From Candidatus Nitrosopumilus sp. (GTDB lineage Archaea > Thermoproteota > Nitrososphaeria > Nitrososphaerales > Nitrosopumilaceae), in NCBI GenBank assembly GCA_028343855.1, contig JAOLZN010000002.1:39502-103501 (forward strand): a stretch of DNA of 64,000 nucleotides, written 5' to 3'. Under the pieces are notes generated by a model that made no database searches, was not told where the DNA came from, and saw only the letters and a program-made list of their open reading frames with translations. How positions within the stretch are numbered: position 1 is the stretch's first letter; every line of letters starts with the position of its first letter. A program made the translations under genes and the position numbers. Shown one piece after another: positions 48,952-58,545 of the stretch.

Positions 48952-49974
48952 TTGAGTAATTTTTCAGAAAAAAAAATAGACTATAAACAATATGTAATTG
49001 ATTCCCAACTTCGTTATTTTAAACCCCATGCTACAAAAATTGAAAAATCATTTGCTGAAGAAATATCTTACAGCTTAAATCAAAATTCTAAATCCATTAA
49101 TCCTAAATTTTTCTATGACAGAAAGGGGTCTGAATTATTTGAATCCATCACCTCTCTTCCTGAATATTATCCCACTAGAACTGAAATTAGTATTTTAAAA
49201 AAATTAAAACATGACTTACCTTCCTATCTTGATGAAAATATGAATTTAGTAGAGCTAGGAAGCGGTGCTTCTGTAAAAACTCGTTTAATTCTTGATATTT
49301 TTACTAAATTACAGGGTAAAACTGAATATTTTCCGATAGATATTTCTGAAATTCTCACTGAAAGTTCTGAACAATTACTAAAAGATTATGATTCTTTGCA
49401 TATCACTGGTATAATCGATACTTATGAGGGTGGCTTGGAATTTCTTAAAAATTATGATGATAAAAAAAATTTAATACTTTTTCTTGGTTCCAGCTTTGGG
49501 AATTTTACTCCTGATGATGGGAAATTATTTTTAAAGAAAATATTTTCTACTATGAATTCTGACGATTTATTTTTAATTGGACTTGATTTAGTAAAGGATA
49601 AACATATTCTAGAGTCTGCTTATGATGATTCACAAGGAATTACTGCAAAATTTAATCTTAATGTTTTGTCTAGAATAAATGATGAACTTGATGCTGATTT
49701 TGATCTAGATAATTTTTCTCACTATTCAATATACAATGAAACTGATCAAAGAATAGAGATGAATTTAAAATCTTTAGTTTCTCAATCTGTAATTATTGCT
49801 AAATCCAATTTATCTTTGAATTTTGATGAAAATGAATTGATTCATACCGAATATTCTCATAAATATCATGTATCTCAAATTAAAAAATTATTGATTAATG
49901 TTGGATTTAAAATAAAACATGTTTGGTTAGATGAACAAAAACATTTTTCATTAACTTTGGTTTCAAAAAACTAA
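48952..49974 (+). CDS. egtD: L-histidine N-alpha-methyltransferase
   Basis: NPKFFYDRKGSELFESITSLPEYYPTRTEISIL; VELGSGASVKTRLILD; LFLGSSFGNF. Confidence 0.93.
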   Translation: MSNFSEKKIDYKQYVIDSQLRYFKPHATKIEKSFAEEISYSLNQNSKSINPKFFYDRKGSELFESITSLPEYYPTRTEISILKKLKHDLPSYLDENMNLVELGSGASVKTRLILDIFTKLQGKTEYFPIDISEILTESSEQLLKDYDSLHITGIIDTYEGGLEFLKNYDDKKNLILFLGSSFGNFTPDDGKLFLKKIFSTMNSDDLFLIGLDLVKDKHILESAYDDSQGITAKFNLNVLSRINDELDADFDLDNFSHYSIYNETDQRIEMNLKSLVSQSVIIAKSNLSLNFDENELIHTEYSHKYHVSQIKKLLINVGFKIKHVWLDEQKHFSLTLVSKN

Positions 49975-51281
49975 ATGTCTTCAACACATCTGAATCCTGA
50001 AAATAGCCATCTTTCATCTAATCTGAAGAAATTTCTATAACTTCCTCTAATTGACATTTTTGGAGTTCCAAACGAACCTCCTCTCAAAACTTTTTGATTT
50101 GTAAACCATTTGTCATTATATTCATCAAATCCTGATTTGAATCCTGGAAAACCTACAAATTCTGAACTTGTCCATTCCCACACATCTCCAATCATTTGTT
50201 GACATCCTGATGGACTACTTCCATTTGGATATGTGCCAATTTCTGAGCATCCCCAATGGTATGATTCTAACAGATTACATTTTTCTTTCGTTGGTTCATC
50301 ATTTCCCCAAGGGAAAATTGATTTTTGCTGTTTTTCTTCATTCCAACAAGATGCTTTTTCCCATTCTGCCTCTGTGGGTAGTCTTTTTCCTGCCCACTTA
50401 CAATATGCATCAGCTTCATAGTAACTTACATGACATACTGGTTCGTTAGGATTAATTTTTCTGATTCCTAAGAAGTCTCTAACATGCCATTCATCATTAA
50501 TTTTTTCCCAATACATTGGAGAATTCCATTTATTTGATTTGACTTTTTCCCATCCATCTGATAACCAATGTTTGTATGTTTCATAACCTCCATCATTCAT
50601 AAATTCTAAATATTCCTGGTTGGTTATAGGGAAAATTCCAATTTTAAAATTTTTAAGATAAATTTTATGTTCTGGTAATTCTATATCATAACAATAATTT
50701 TTTCCGTTATACCCCATTGTATATATCCCACCTTTTATCTCCACAAATTCTTTTTTCTTTTGTTGTTGAACTTGAATTTTATTTTTTCTTACTGGTTGAT
50801 ATTGTTCTGCAAGAAGATGTTGTAAATCATACACTAGTAACTCTTGATGTTGACATTCATGGTGGAATCCTGTCACCATCAATTTTTTCTCCTCCTCAGT
50901 AAATTCTCGTGACTCAAGAAATTTTTCTATTTTTTGATTAATTATATTGAAATATTGAAATATTTCATCAATTGTTGGTCTTGATGTAATTCCTCTTAAT
51001 GCTTTATCATGTGGAACGCCAAATTGTTGATAGTAGGAATTAAGATATTCTGATAATTCTTTTGAGTAGAATTCGTAATTTTTATCTATTTTACTCATTA
51101 TTGCTTCATAAATCCAACTTACATGACCAATATGCCATTTTGGTGGACTCATATATGCTGCAGTTTGAACCACAAAATCATCTTTTTCTAAATTTTTAAC
51201 TAATTCTAGTGTTCTGTTTCTAGTTTCTGTAAATTGTTCTAGTAACAAACCATTCTTTTGCAATTCTGGATTTACTGTCAT
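49971..51281 (-). CDS. egtB: Ergothioneine biosynthesis protein EgtB (non-heme Fe sulfoxide synthase)
   Basis: PPKWHIGHVSWIYE; GFHHECQHQELLVYD (His ligands); C-terminal FGE-sulfatase domain. Confidence 0.92.
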   Translation of the reverse strand: MTVNPELQKNGLLLEQFTETRNRTLELVKNLEKDDFVVQTAAYMSPPKWHIGHVSWIYEAIMSKIDKNYEFYSKELSEYLNSYYQQFGVPHDKALRGITSRPTIDEIFQYFNIINQKIEKFLESREFTEEEKKLMVTGFHHECQHQELLVYDLQHLLAEQYQPVRKNKIQVQQQKKKEFVEIKGGIYTMGYNGKNYCYDIELPEHKIYLKNFKIGIFPITNQEYLEFMNDGGYETYKHWLSDGWEKVKSNKWNSPMYWEKINDEWHVRDFLGIRKINPNEPVCHVSYYEADAYCKWAGKRLPTEAEWEKASCWNEEKQQKSIFPWGNDEPTKEKCNLLESYHWGCSEIGTYPNGSSPSGCQQMIGDVWEWTSSEFVGFPGFKSGFDEYNDKWFTNQKVLRGGSFGTPKMSIRGSYRNFFRLDERWLFSGFRCVEDI

Positions 51282-51328
51282 ATTTGGAAAATATTTTTTT
51301 TGTATTATTATGTTGCGGCTATTTTTTT

Positions 51329-52771
51329 CTAGTATCCTCTTGCAAATATTGGAATTGATACACTTGGTTCTTTACAGTATACGCATTTTTTGGTATTGTC
51401 TTCACTGTTAAATGGTATGACTCTAATTTCTGCGCCTGTCTCTTCTTTTATTTTATCTTCACATTCCAGTTTTCCACACCATGGTGAATTGAAAAATCCT
51501 CCATCTTCAATTTTTTCTTTAAATTCTTCATAATCTGTGATATTTTTTGTATTATCTTTTGATTCTGATTTAGCTTTCTCCAACATTTCTATCTGTATTT
51601 CATCTAATATGTCTGGAATTTTTTCTATTTCGTTTAAATTTAATTTAATTTTTTCAAGATTATATCTTTTAGCAACTACCATACTTTGATTTTCTATATC
51701 TTTTGGTCCTATCTCTATTCTGAGAGGCACTCCTTTTAATTCCCAATCATTAAATTTGAATCCTGGTGATAATCCTTCTCTATTATCAACATGTACTCTT
51801 ATCGATTTTTGTTCTAAACTATCTAAAATTTCGTCTACTTTTGAAATAACTTTCTCCCCATCTTCTGCATTTTTATAAATTGGAACAACTACAACTTGCA
51901 TTGGTGCTACTTTAGGTGGTAGTACTAAGCCTTTATCATCGCCATGAGCCATGATCATGGCACCAATTAATCTCCATGACACTCCCCATGATGTTTGCCA
52001 TGCAAAATGTTCTACATTATCTTTATCTGCAAATTTTACTTCAAATGGCTTTGAGAAATTTTGTGCTAAGAAATGTGATGTACCCATTTGCAATGCTTTG
52101 CCATCTGGCATGATTGATTCCATTGTAGTTGTGTATTCTGCACCAACAAATTTTTCTTTTTCACTTTTCTTTCCTGTTATCACTGGAATAGCTAATTCCT
52201 CTTCAACTGTATTTTTATAAATTTCTAGAATTTTTAATACTTCCTTTTCAGCTTCTTCCTTTGTTGAATGCACTGTATGTCCTTCTTGCCATAAAAATTC
52301 AGACGTTCTTAGAAATGGTTTTGTTGCTTTGATTTCAGCTCTTAATGCTGTATTCCAAAAATTAATTTTTAATGGTAAATCTCTCCAACTTTGAATCCAT
52401 TTAGAGTATAGAGTGTATGCCAATGTCTCTGATGTCGGTCTTAATGCTAATCTATCACCTATCTCATTTGTTCCTGAATGAGTTACCCAAAATACTTCTG
52501 GGTTAAATCCTGCAAAATGTTTTTGCTCTTTTCCTAATAGGGATTCTGGAATTAAAATTGGTAAAAACCCATTTCTAATTCCATTACGTGCAAATTTTTT
52601 ATCAAACGTACTTCTTAGTGATTCCCAGATTGAATACCCGTCTGGTCTAAGTACAATTAATCCTTTAACTGGTGCGTAATCTGCAAGTTTAGCTTTGAGG
52701 ACTACTTGTGTATACCATTCACTGAAATCCTCTTTTTTTGAAACTGTAATACCTACGTCTTGTTTACCCAA
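51329..52771 (-). CDS. proS: Prolyl-tRNA synthetase (archaeal/eukaryal type)
   Basis: RPTSETLAYTLYSKWIQSWRDLPLKINFWN; FLWQEGHTVHST. Confidence 0.97.
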   Translation of the reverse strand: MGKQDVGITVSKKEDFSEWYTQVVLKAKLADYAPVKGLIVLRPDGYSIWESLRSTFDKKFARNGIRNGFLPILIPESLLGKEQKHFAGFNPEVFWVTHSGTNEIGDRLALRPTSETLAYTLYSKWIQSWRDLPLKINFWNTALRAEIKATKPFLRTSEFLWQEGHTVHSTKEEAEKEVLKILEIYKNTVEEELAIPVITGKKSEKEKFVGAEYTTTMESIMPDGKALQMGTSHFLAQNFSKPFEVKFADKDNVEHFAWQTSWGVSWRLIGAMIMAHGDDKGLVLPPKVAPMQVVVVPIYKNAEDGEKVISKVDEILDSLEQKSIRVHVDNREGLSPGFKFNDWELKGVPLRIEIGPKDIENQSMVVAKRYNLEKIKLNLNEIEKIPDILDEIQIEMLEKAKSESKDNTKNITDYEEFKEKIEDGGFFNSPWCGKLECEDKIKEETGAEIRVIPFNSEDNTKKCVYCKEPSVSIPIFARGY

Positions 52772-52832
52772 CCTAAAGTTTTAAGAATTAATTTAATTAA
52801 TGAGCCTTTCGTGATGAACTAAAATTATGCCG

Positions 52833-53123
52833 TTATTTGATTGGGTCGCCTTTGCAGAAGACTTCTCCCATAACTCTGCTTTGAAAATTAGGGCATATGA
52901 AACATTGTACAAATTGAATATCTTCTTTTAACACAGGACATTCTACGTATTCTTGTTTCATTCTTTTCAACATTTTTGGACTGACTCCTTTGAGTTTTAA
53001 TTTACCTTTATCGTCCATCATTCCTGATTCTTTTAATTGTGCCTTTAATGCATCTGGAAATTTTACTTTATCTTCAGTTGATAAGATCTTTACATCATAT
53101 TTTCGTTCAAGTTCGTCTGCCAT
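52833..53123 (-). CDS. Conserved hypothetical protein with Cys cluster
   Basis: CPVLKEDIQFVQCFICPNFQSRVMGEVFCKGD. Confidence 0.7.
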   Translation of the reverse strand: MADELERKYDVKILSTEDKVKFPDALKAQLKESGMMDDKGKLKLKGVSPKMLKRMKQEYVECPVLKEDIQFVQCFICPNFQSRVMGEVFCKGDPIK

Positions 53124-53275
53124 GATATGTTTAGTATGTTACGCGATTTATTATTAGAGTTTTTGCATTATTTTTTTTAAACTTTAATATCATGAATGAA
53201 GAAATGAAATAAATTCAGAACTATTTCGACACTACTTTAATATTATTAGAATTTTTTTCTCTGATCAGAAATCTA

Positions 53276-53920
53276 TTGTTGGTAATCTTTGACGTCGAAG
53301 GTGTTTTGTTGGATGAAGAGTATCTCCCAATTCTTGCAGAAAAATTAAACAAGGAAGATGAGATATGGGAAATAACAAAACAAGGTATTCAAGGAAAAAT
53401 TAATTGGGAGGAGGGACTTCGAACTAGAGTTGCGGCACTAAAAGGTTTAGATAAAAAAGTATGTCAAGAAGTTGCAGATAATTTACCTATAATGACTGGT
53501 GCAAAAGAAGCATGTCGAGTCTTAAAAGCTGCTGGTTGGAAAATAATGGCTGTCTCTGGTGGATTTACATTAATGATGGACAGATTACAAAAAGAATTGG
53601 GTTTGGATTATGTATTTTGTAATGATTTAATCTTTAAAGATGGTAAATTGGATGGTGTCACAATTAATGTGGACTCTGATAAATCAAAATCTGCTAAAAT
53701 AAAAATTGCTGAATGGGATGAAAAAAAGGAAAATATTGTTTGTGTTGTTGATGGTGCTAATGATATTAAATTATTTGATGTTTCTGGATTGGGAATTGCA
53801 TACCGTGCTCAGGACTTGGTTAAGGATTTAGCAACTACTACATTAGAGGAAAAAGATCTATCCAAAATTATTGATATTATAAACAAACATTTCAAATTAC
53901 AATTACAGACTAGTGTCTAA
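53276..53920 (+). CDS. serB: HAD-family phosphoserine phosphatase-like
   Basis: VIFDVEGVLLDEEYLP; MAVSGGFTLMMDRLQKELGLD; VVDGANDIKLF. Confidence 0.85.
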   Translation: MLVIFDVEGVLLDEEYLPILAEKLNKEDEIWEITKQGIQGKINWEEGLRTRVAALKGLDKKVCQEVADNLPIMTGAKEACRVLKAAGWKIMAVSGGFTLMMDRLQKELGLDYVFCNDLIFKDGKLDGVTINVDSDKSKSAKIKIAEWDEKKENIVCVVDGANDIKLFDVSGLGIAYRAQDLVKDLATTTLEEKDLSKIIDIINKHFKLQLQTSV

Positions 53921-53945
53921 ACAATTTTTTACTTCCATGCTGTAG

Positions 53946-54680
53946 GTGTTGTACTTGCAAATATTTCCAATCCCTATTGAGAAAGAAATTACTCTTGGCG
54001 ATGATTTATCTGAACTCATAGTAAATGCTGCTAATCTTGAGGATGGCGATATTCTTGTTGTTGCTCAAAAAATTATTTCTAAACAAGAAGGACGACTTGT
54101 AAAACTATCTACTCTTAAACCCTCATTATTAGCTGAAGGAATCAGTTCTCAATATAACAAGGATCCTCGCATTATTGAATTAATTTTATCTGAATCAAAA
54201 AGAATAGTTCGTATGAAAAATGGTTTGATTATTGTTGAAACTAATCATGGATTTATTTGTGCAAATGCTGGTATTGATGAAAGTAATGTTGTTAATGGAT
54301 TTGCAACACTGTTACCGTTAAATTCTGATAAATCTGCTAAATTAATCCGAAGTCAAATTTTTAATAAAACTGGAAAAAAAATTGCTGTAATTATTTCTGA
54401 TACTTTTGGTAGGCCTTTTAGAATGGGCCAAACCAATTGTGCAATTGGGGTTTCTGGATTAAATCCTATTTTGGATTACTCTGGTACGGTTGACTCTTTT
54501 GATCGAATTCTACGTGTTACTGCAATAGCAATTGCCGATGAACTTTCTGCTGCTGCTGAACTAGTAATGGAAAAAACAAAAAAATGTCCTGTATCTCTAA
54601 TACGAAATTATTCTTATAATTTTGAAGAAAATTCTGTAGATGAATTAATTCGCCCTGAAAATGAAGATCTTTTTAAATAA
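53946..54680 (+). CDS. cofE: Coenzyme F420-0:L-glutamate ligase
   Basis: DGDILVVAQKIISKQEGRLV; HGFICANAGIDESN; SDTFGRPFRMGQTNCAIGVSG. Confidence 0.95.
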   Translation: MLYLQIFPIPIEKEITLGDDLSELIVNAANLEDGDILVVAQKIISKQEGRLVKLSTLKPSLLAEGISSQYNKDPRIIELILSESKRIVRMKNGLIIVETNHGFICANAGIDESNVVNGFATLLPLNSDKSAKLIRSQIFNKTGKKIAVIISDTFGRPFRMGQTNCAIGVSGLNPILDYSGTVDSFDRILRVTAIAIADELSAAAELVMEKTKKCPVSLIRNYSYNFEENSVDELIRPENEDLFK

Positions 54681-54766
54681 TTTTTTTAAAATATTCTTTA
54701 TACTATAATGATTATTTGTTAATTAGACTTTAATATGACAAATCATTCTTTATGAATTAGATAATT

Positions 54767-55003
54767 ATGTCTGAATCAAATGAAAAAAAATTGGATGCAA
54801 CTGGATTATTTTGTCCTGAACCTGTATTTAGAACTAAAATTGAACTAGAACGAATGCAGGTAGGCGAAATTATTAGCGTATCTGCAGACGATCCTGATGC
54901 TGAAGAAGATATTTCTCGATGGGTTACTCGAAATGGTCATGAGTTGTTGAACTTAACTAAAGATGGTTCCGTTACAACACTTCAAATTAAAAAATTGAAA
55001 TGA
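54767..55003 (+). CDS. tusA: TusA/SirA-like sulfurtransferase
   Basis: LDATGLFCPEPVFRTKIELERMQVGEIISVSADDPDAEEDISRW; CPxP motif. Confidence 0.88.
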   Translation: MSESNEKKLDATGLFCPEPVFRTKIELERMQVGEIISVSADDPDAEEDISRWVTRNGHELLNLTKDGSVTTLQIKKLK

Positions 55004-55008
55004 TTTAA

Positions 55009-55482
55009 CTATTCTAGTAATTTCTTAATTTCTTTATCATAAAATTTTCTAAAATTTAAATTCATATTTTTTTCGTTCTCTAAACATTTGGTACTTGCTT
55101 CTAAAATATTCTCTTTAATTTTTTTACTCCATTGACTTTGTTGTTTATCTTTTGAATTTATTATTGATGGATTTTCTTCAATTTGATGCATTAGATTGAT
55201 TAATTCTGTACCTAATTGGTGAAATTTACTAGTTTGTAGTAGGAACATTTGGGCTTCTTCTTTATTGATTAAATTCATCATTTTTTGCACTTGGGAGTAG
55301 TATTCCAAAGATGTTTCGTTATATTTTTCTAAATTTTTGATTTTTACCTGCCAATATTCTTTTGAAACTTTTTCTTCAATTTTATAACTAAATTGATTTT
55401 TTGCTAATCTTGAACCTAATTCTGTTAATTTATGACTCTGTTCTTGTATTCTTTTTTTAATATCTTCAGATTCTTGATTCAT
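55009..55482 (-). CDS. Hypothetical helical protein
   Basis: 157 aa ORF. Confidence 0.65.
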   Translation of the reverse strand: MNQESEDIKKRIQEQSHKLTELGSRLAKNQFSYKIEEKVSKEYWQVKIKNLEKYNETSLEYYSQVQKMMNLINKEEAQMFLLQTSKFHQLGTELINLMHQIEENPSIINSKDKQQSQWSKKIKENILEASTKCLENEKNMNLNFRKFYDKEIKKLLE

Positions 55483-55503
55483 ATCTCTTTGTATGTATTC
55501 GTA

Positions 55504-55737
55504 TTAAAGAACTTGGTCTTTTTGACTGTTCCATGCATCATCTACTTCTTTTGAATATTCTGTAATACAGTTTTCACAAAATGAATCCCATTCACTTATT
55601 TCTAATTTATTAAAAAATTTTAATATCCATTGGTATTTGGGTTGCTCTTTGTATTGAAATTGTTGAATTGTGTAAATTTCTTTTTGATAAAATTTATTCA
55701 AACACTTTTTACATTGTGCGTTTTTATTTGTCTGCAT
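55504..55737 (-). CDS. Small Cys-containing hypothetical protein
   Basis: CKKCLNKFYQ...FCENCITEY. Confidence 0.6.
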   Translation of the reverse strand: MQTNKNAQCKKCLNKFYQKEIYTIQQFQYKEQPKYQWILKFFNKLEISEWDSFCENCITEYSKEVDDAWNSQKDQVL

Positions 55738-56722
55738 TTTCTGTAAGGAATTTGTCTACATCAATTGCTGCCATACATCCAAATCCTGCAGCAGTAATTG
55801 CTTGTCTGTAACTTCTGTCATGTACATCACCTGCTGCAAAAACTCCTTCCATATTTGTATGAGTTTTATTTTTTAAAACGATATATCCTTCATCATCTAA
55901 ATCTATTTGACTTTTGAATAATTGTGTATTTGGCATATGGCCAATTGCAACAAATAATCCTCCTACATCAATTGTTTTTTCTTCGTTTGTTTTTAGATTT
56001 TTTAATACTGCTTGCTGCATTTTTTGATCTCCTTTAACTTCTATTACTTCAGAATCCCAATGAAATTCTATTTTTTCATTATTTAGTGCTCTTTCTTGCA
56101 TTACTTTACTTGCTCGTAATTCATCTCTCCTATGTACTACATGTACTCTGGTTGCAAATTTTGTTAGAAATGTTGCTTCCTCAATTGCAGAATCTCCTCC
56201 ACCTACAACAATTAATTCTAAGTTTCTAAAGAACGGACCATCACACGTAGCACAATATGAAACTCCTTTTCCTGAAAATTCTTCTTCTCCTGTAATTCCC
56301 ATTTTTTTTGGATTTGCACCTGTTGCAATTATCACTGCACGTCCTTCATATTCTTCAGAGCCTGTCAAAACTTTGTATGGTGCACGTCGAAAATCAACAT
56401 CTACTGCGACATCGTCAATAATTGTAGTACCCATTCTTTGAGATTGTTTTCTCATATCTATCATCAGGTCTGGACCCATAATTCCATTTTCAAAACCTGG
56501 ATAATTTTCAACTTCTGTGGTATTAACTAATTGTCCTCCTGGTAATATTCCTGATAAAATTAATGTGTCATAACCTGCCCTTGAACAATAAATTCCTGCA
56601 GTATATCCTGATGGACCTGCTCCGATAATAATTACGTCGAATTTTGTTTTCTTTTTATCTGGAATTTTTGGACCATCATTATTAGTTTCTAAAACTGCTG
56701 CTCCTGCATCTGCTGCCATCAT
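55724..56722 (-). CDS. trxB: Thioredoxin reductase
   Basis: DVIIIGAGPSGYTAGIYCSRAG; SYCATCDGPFFRN (CATC); FAAGDVHD. Confidence 0.95.
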   Translation of the reverse strand: MMAADAGAAVLETNNDGPKIPDKKKTKFDVIIIGAGPSGYTAGIYCSRAGYDTLILSGILPGGQLVNTTEVENYPGFENGIMGPDLMIDMRKQSQRMGTTIIDDVAVDVDFRRAPYKVLTGSEEYEGRAVIIATGANPKKMGITGEEEFSGKGVSYCATCDGPFFRNLELIVVGGGDSAIEEATFLTKFATRVHVVHRRDELRASKVMQERALNNEKIEFHWDSEVIEVKGDQKMQQAVLKNLKTNEEKTIDVGGLFVAIGHMPNTQLFKSQIDLDDEGYIVLKNKTHTNMEGVFAAGDVHDRSYRQAITAAGFGCMAAIDVDKFLTENADK

Positions 56723-56767
56723 AGTGTCTAACGTCTTTATTTCAATAATTTAAGTCAATATCTCATT

Positions 56768-57544
56768 CTAAAGAATATTATTTTTCATTTTAGATAGAAT
56801 TTCCTTATGCTTTTCACATATTTTTTTATTTTTTATCTGTGAGATGAATAGATCTTTTTGCCAATGTGCATTAAATAATCTACATTGAACATCATCACAA
56901 AAAGCATCTCCTGTTTCATTGTAAAATATCGCTTGTAATAGACATCCTTCAGCTATTTCTTGTAATCTGGGATCATGATATTCTAAGAATTCTCCTTTGT
57001 ATTTTTTCTTTATTTCTTCTATCGGTTTTTTAGATATATTTGTCATTATGTCCATGTAGTATTGTTTGGGTTTTGCTGGGGCTTCTATGATCCCTGTGGT
57101 TGAAATTATTGTTGGATTTGAACCTGTCCACATTCTTGCATGATATCTGAAATCATTTTCATCAAATGTACATGTTAATTTATTTGTAAAAATTATGTGT
57201 AATGTATTTTGTTCATGTTCAGAATTTGGAATTAATTCCCTTACAATTTCATTTAATTCGATTCCGTCATACAATGTCATTTCCTCTCTATTTGACATAT
57301 CTCGATTCTCTAATTCTATCGAAATTTCTTCTATTGTTGGAATGTGTTTTTGAAATGATTTTTTTAAATTAAAAATTCTAGTTTTGGCAATTTTTACTGC
57401 TGCATTTTTTTCTAATTTATTAAAAATATTGTCTCTTACTTCAATTTGAATTTCAAATATTCTAAAAATGAATTCTTTGATTTTTTCTAGATTAATTTCT
57501 GGAACTGATTGTTCTTTGTATATTATTATCTTGGAAATTTTCAC
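56768..57544 (-). CDS. Conserved hypothetical protein (possible DUF6775-like metallopeptidase; uncertain)
   Basis: LHIIFTNKLTCTFDENDFRYHARMW...FCDDVQCRLFNAHWQKDL. Confidence 0.65.
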   Translation of the reverse strand: MKISKIIIYKEQSVPEINLEKIKEFIFRIFEIQIEVRDNIFNKLEKNAAVKIAKTRIFNLKKSFQKHIPTIEEISIELENRDMSNREEMTLYDGIELNEIVRELIPNSEHEQNTLHIIFTNKLTCTFDENDFRYHARMWTGSNPTIISTTGIIEAPAKPKQYYMDIMTNISKKPIEEIKKKYKGEFLEYHDPRLQEIAEGCLLQAIFYNETGDAFCDDVQCRLFNAHWQKDLFISQIKNKKICEKHKEILSKMKNNIL

Positions 57545-57569
57545 TATGATTGTAATGTTTGGTAATTGT

Positions 57570-58388
57570 TTATCTTTCTAACTCTTTAATTTTTTCAGCT
57601 GCGATTTCTGCTGCTCTTTTACCTGAATATAACATTGAACCAAATGTTGGACCCATTCTTGCTAATCCATGAGTTTCAGTGACTGACATTCCTGCTGCAA
57701 TAAGTCCTGGATAAACTTCACCAGTTTTATGAACAACATGTTCTTCTCCGTCATTAACATACATTGGTTCCATTCCTTTCCATTCTGCAAGTCCTCTATC
57801 TACTAATCTTTTTACCCCAACAGAATCATGTCCTGATGCGTCTATGATTATTTTAGCTTCAAATGCAACTGGATCTACACATGTGATGTTTCGTGGTAAT
57901 GCTGATACTGGCATCCAGTTGACAACAATACCTGCAACTCTACCATTTTTTAATACTAGATCATCGAATTTTGTTAATTGAAGGAATTTAACTCCTGCAT
58001 CACATGCACCTGCAATTAATTTTGATACTGCGTGTGGTCCTGGTGTTAAGTATAAACCGTCTTGAACTTTTTTGTATGGAACTCCTAACTCGTCCCATAT
58101 TTTTTGAGCAGGCTCTCTTACTGTAACTGGATTCATCATGTATCCTCCTAACCAATAACCTCCTCCTAGATAGTTATTTTGTTCAATGACTAAAACTTTG
58201 TAACCTAAATTTGATAATTCTCTACTAGCAGTTAATCCTGCAGGACCTGCACCAATTATAATCACGTCTGACTCTGCTCTGTCAATTAATACATCATGAA
58301 ATTCATTTGCAATTGCACGTGTAATTTCAACTTCTCGTACATCTGTGAATATTTTTGAAGATTGTTCTGCTACTGTTGCCTCTTGCAT
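57570..58388 (-). CDS. thi4: Thi4-type thiazole synthase
   Basis: VIIIGAGPAGLTASRELSNLGYKVLVIEQNNYLGGGYWLGGYMMN; TCVDPVAFEAKIIIDASGHDS. Confidence 0.93.
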   Translation of the reverse strand: MQEATVAEQSSKIFTDVREVEITRAIANEFHDVLIDRAESDVIIIGAGPAGLTASRELSNLGYKVLVIEQNNYLGGGYWLGGYMMNPVTVREPAQKIWDELGVPYKKVQDGLYLTPGPHAVSKLIAGACDAGVKFLQLTKFDDLVLKNGRVAGIVVNWMPVSALPRNITCVDPVAFEAKIIIDASGHDSVGVKRLVDRGLAEWKGMEPMYVNDGEEHVVHKTGEVYPGLIAAGMSVTETHGLARMGPTFGSMLYSGKRAAEIAAEKIKELER

Positions 58389-58545
58389 GTTGATATTTTA
58401 TTATATTATCCATTAATACTTTCGCACATTAAGAAATTAGGTGCTACTAAGCCTTGATTTTAATTAATAAAGAGGAAAATTTTGTTTGTTTCTTAAAATT
58501 TTGTACTAAAACATCCCTATATCAAAAATTTATAACCAAACTAAA

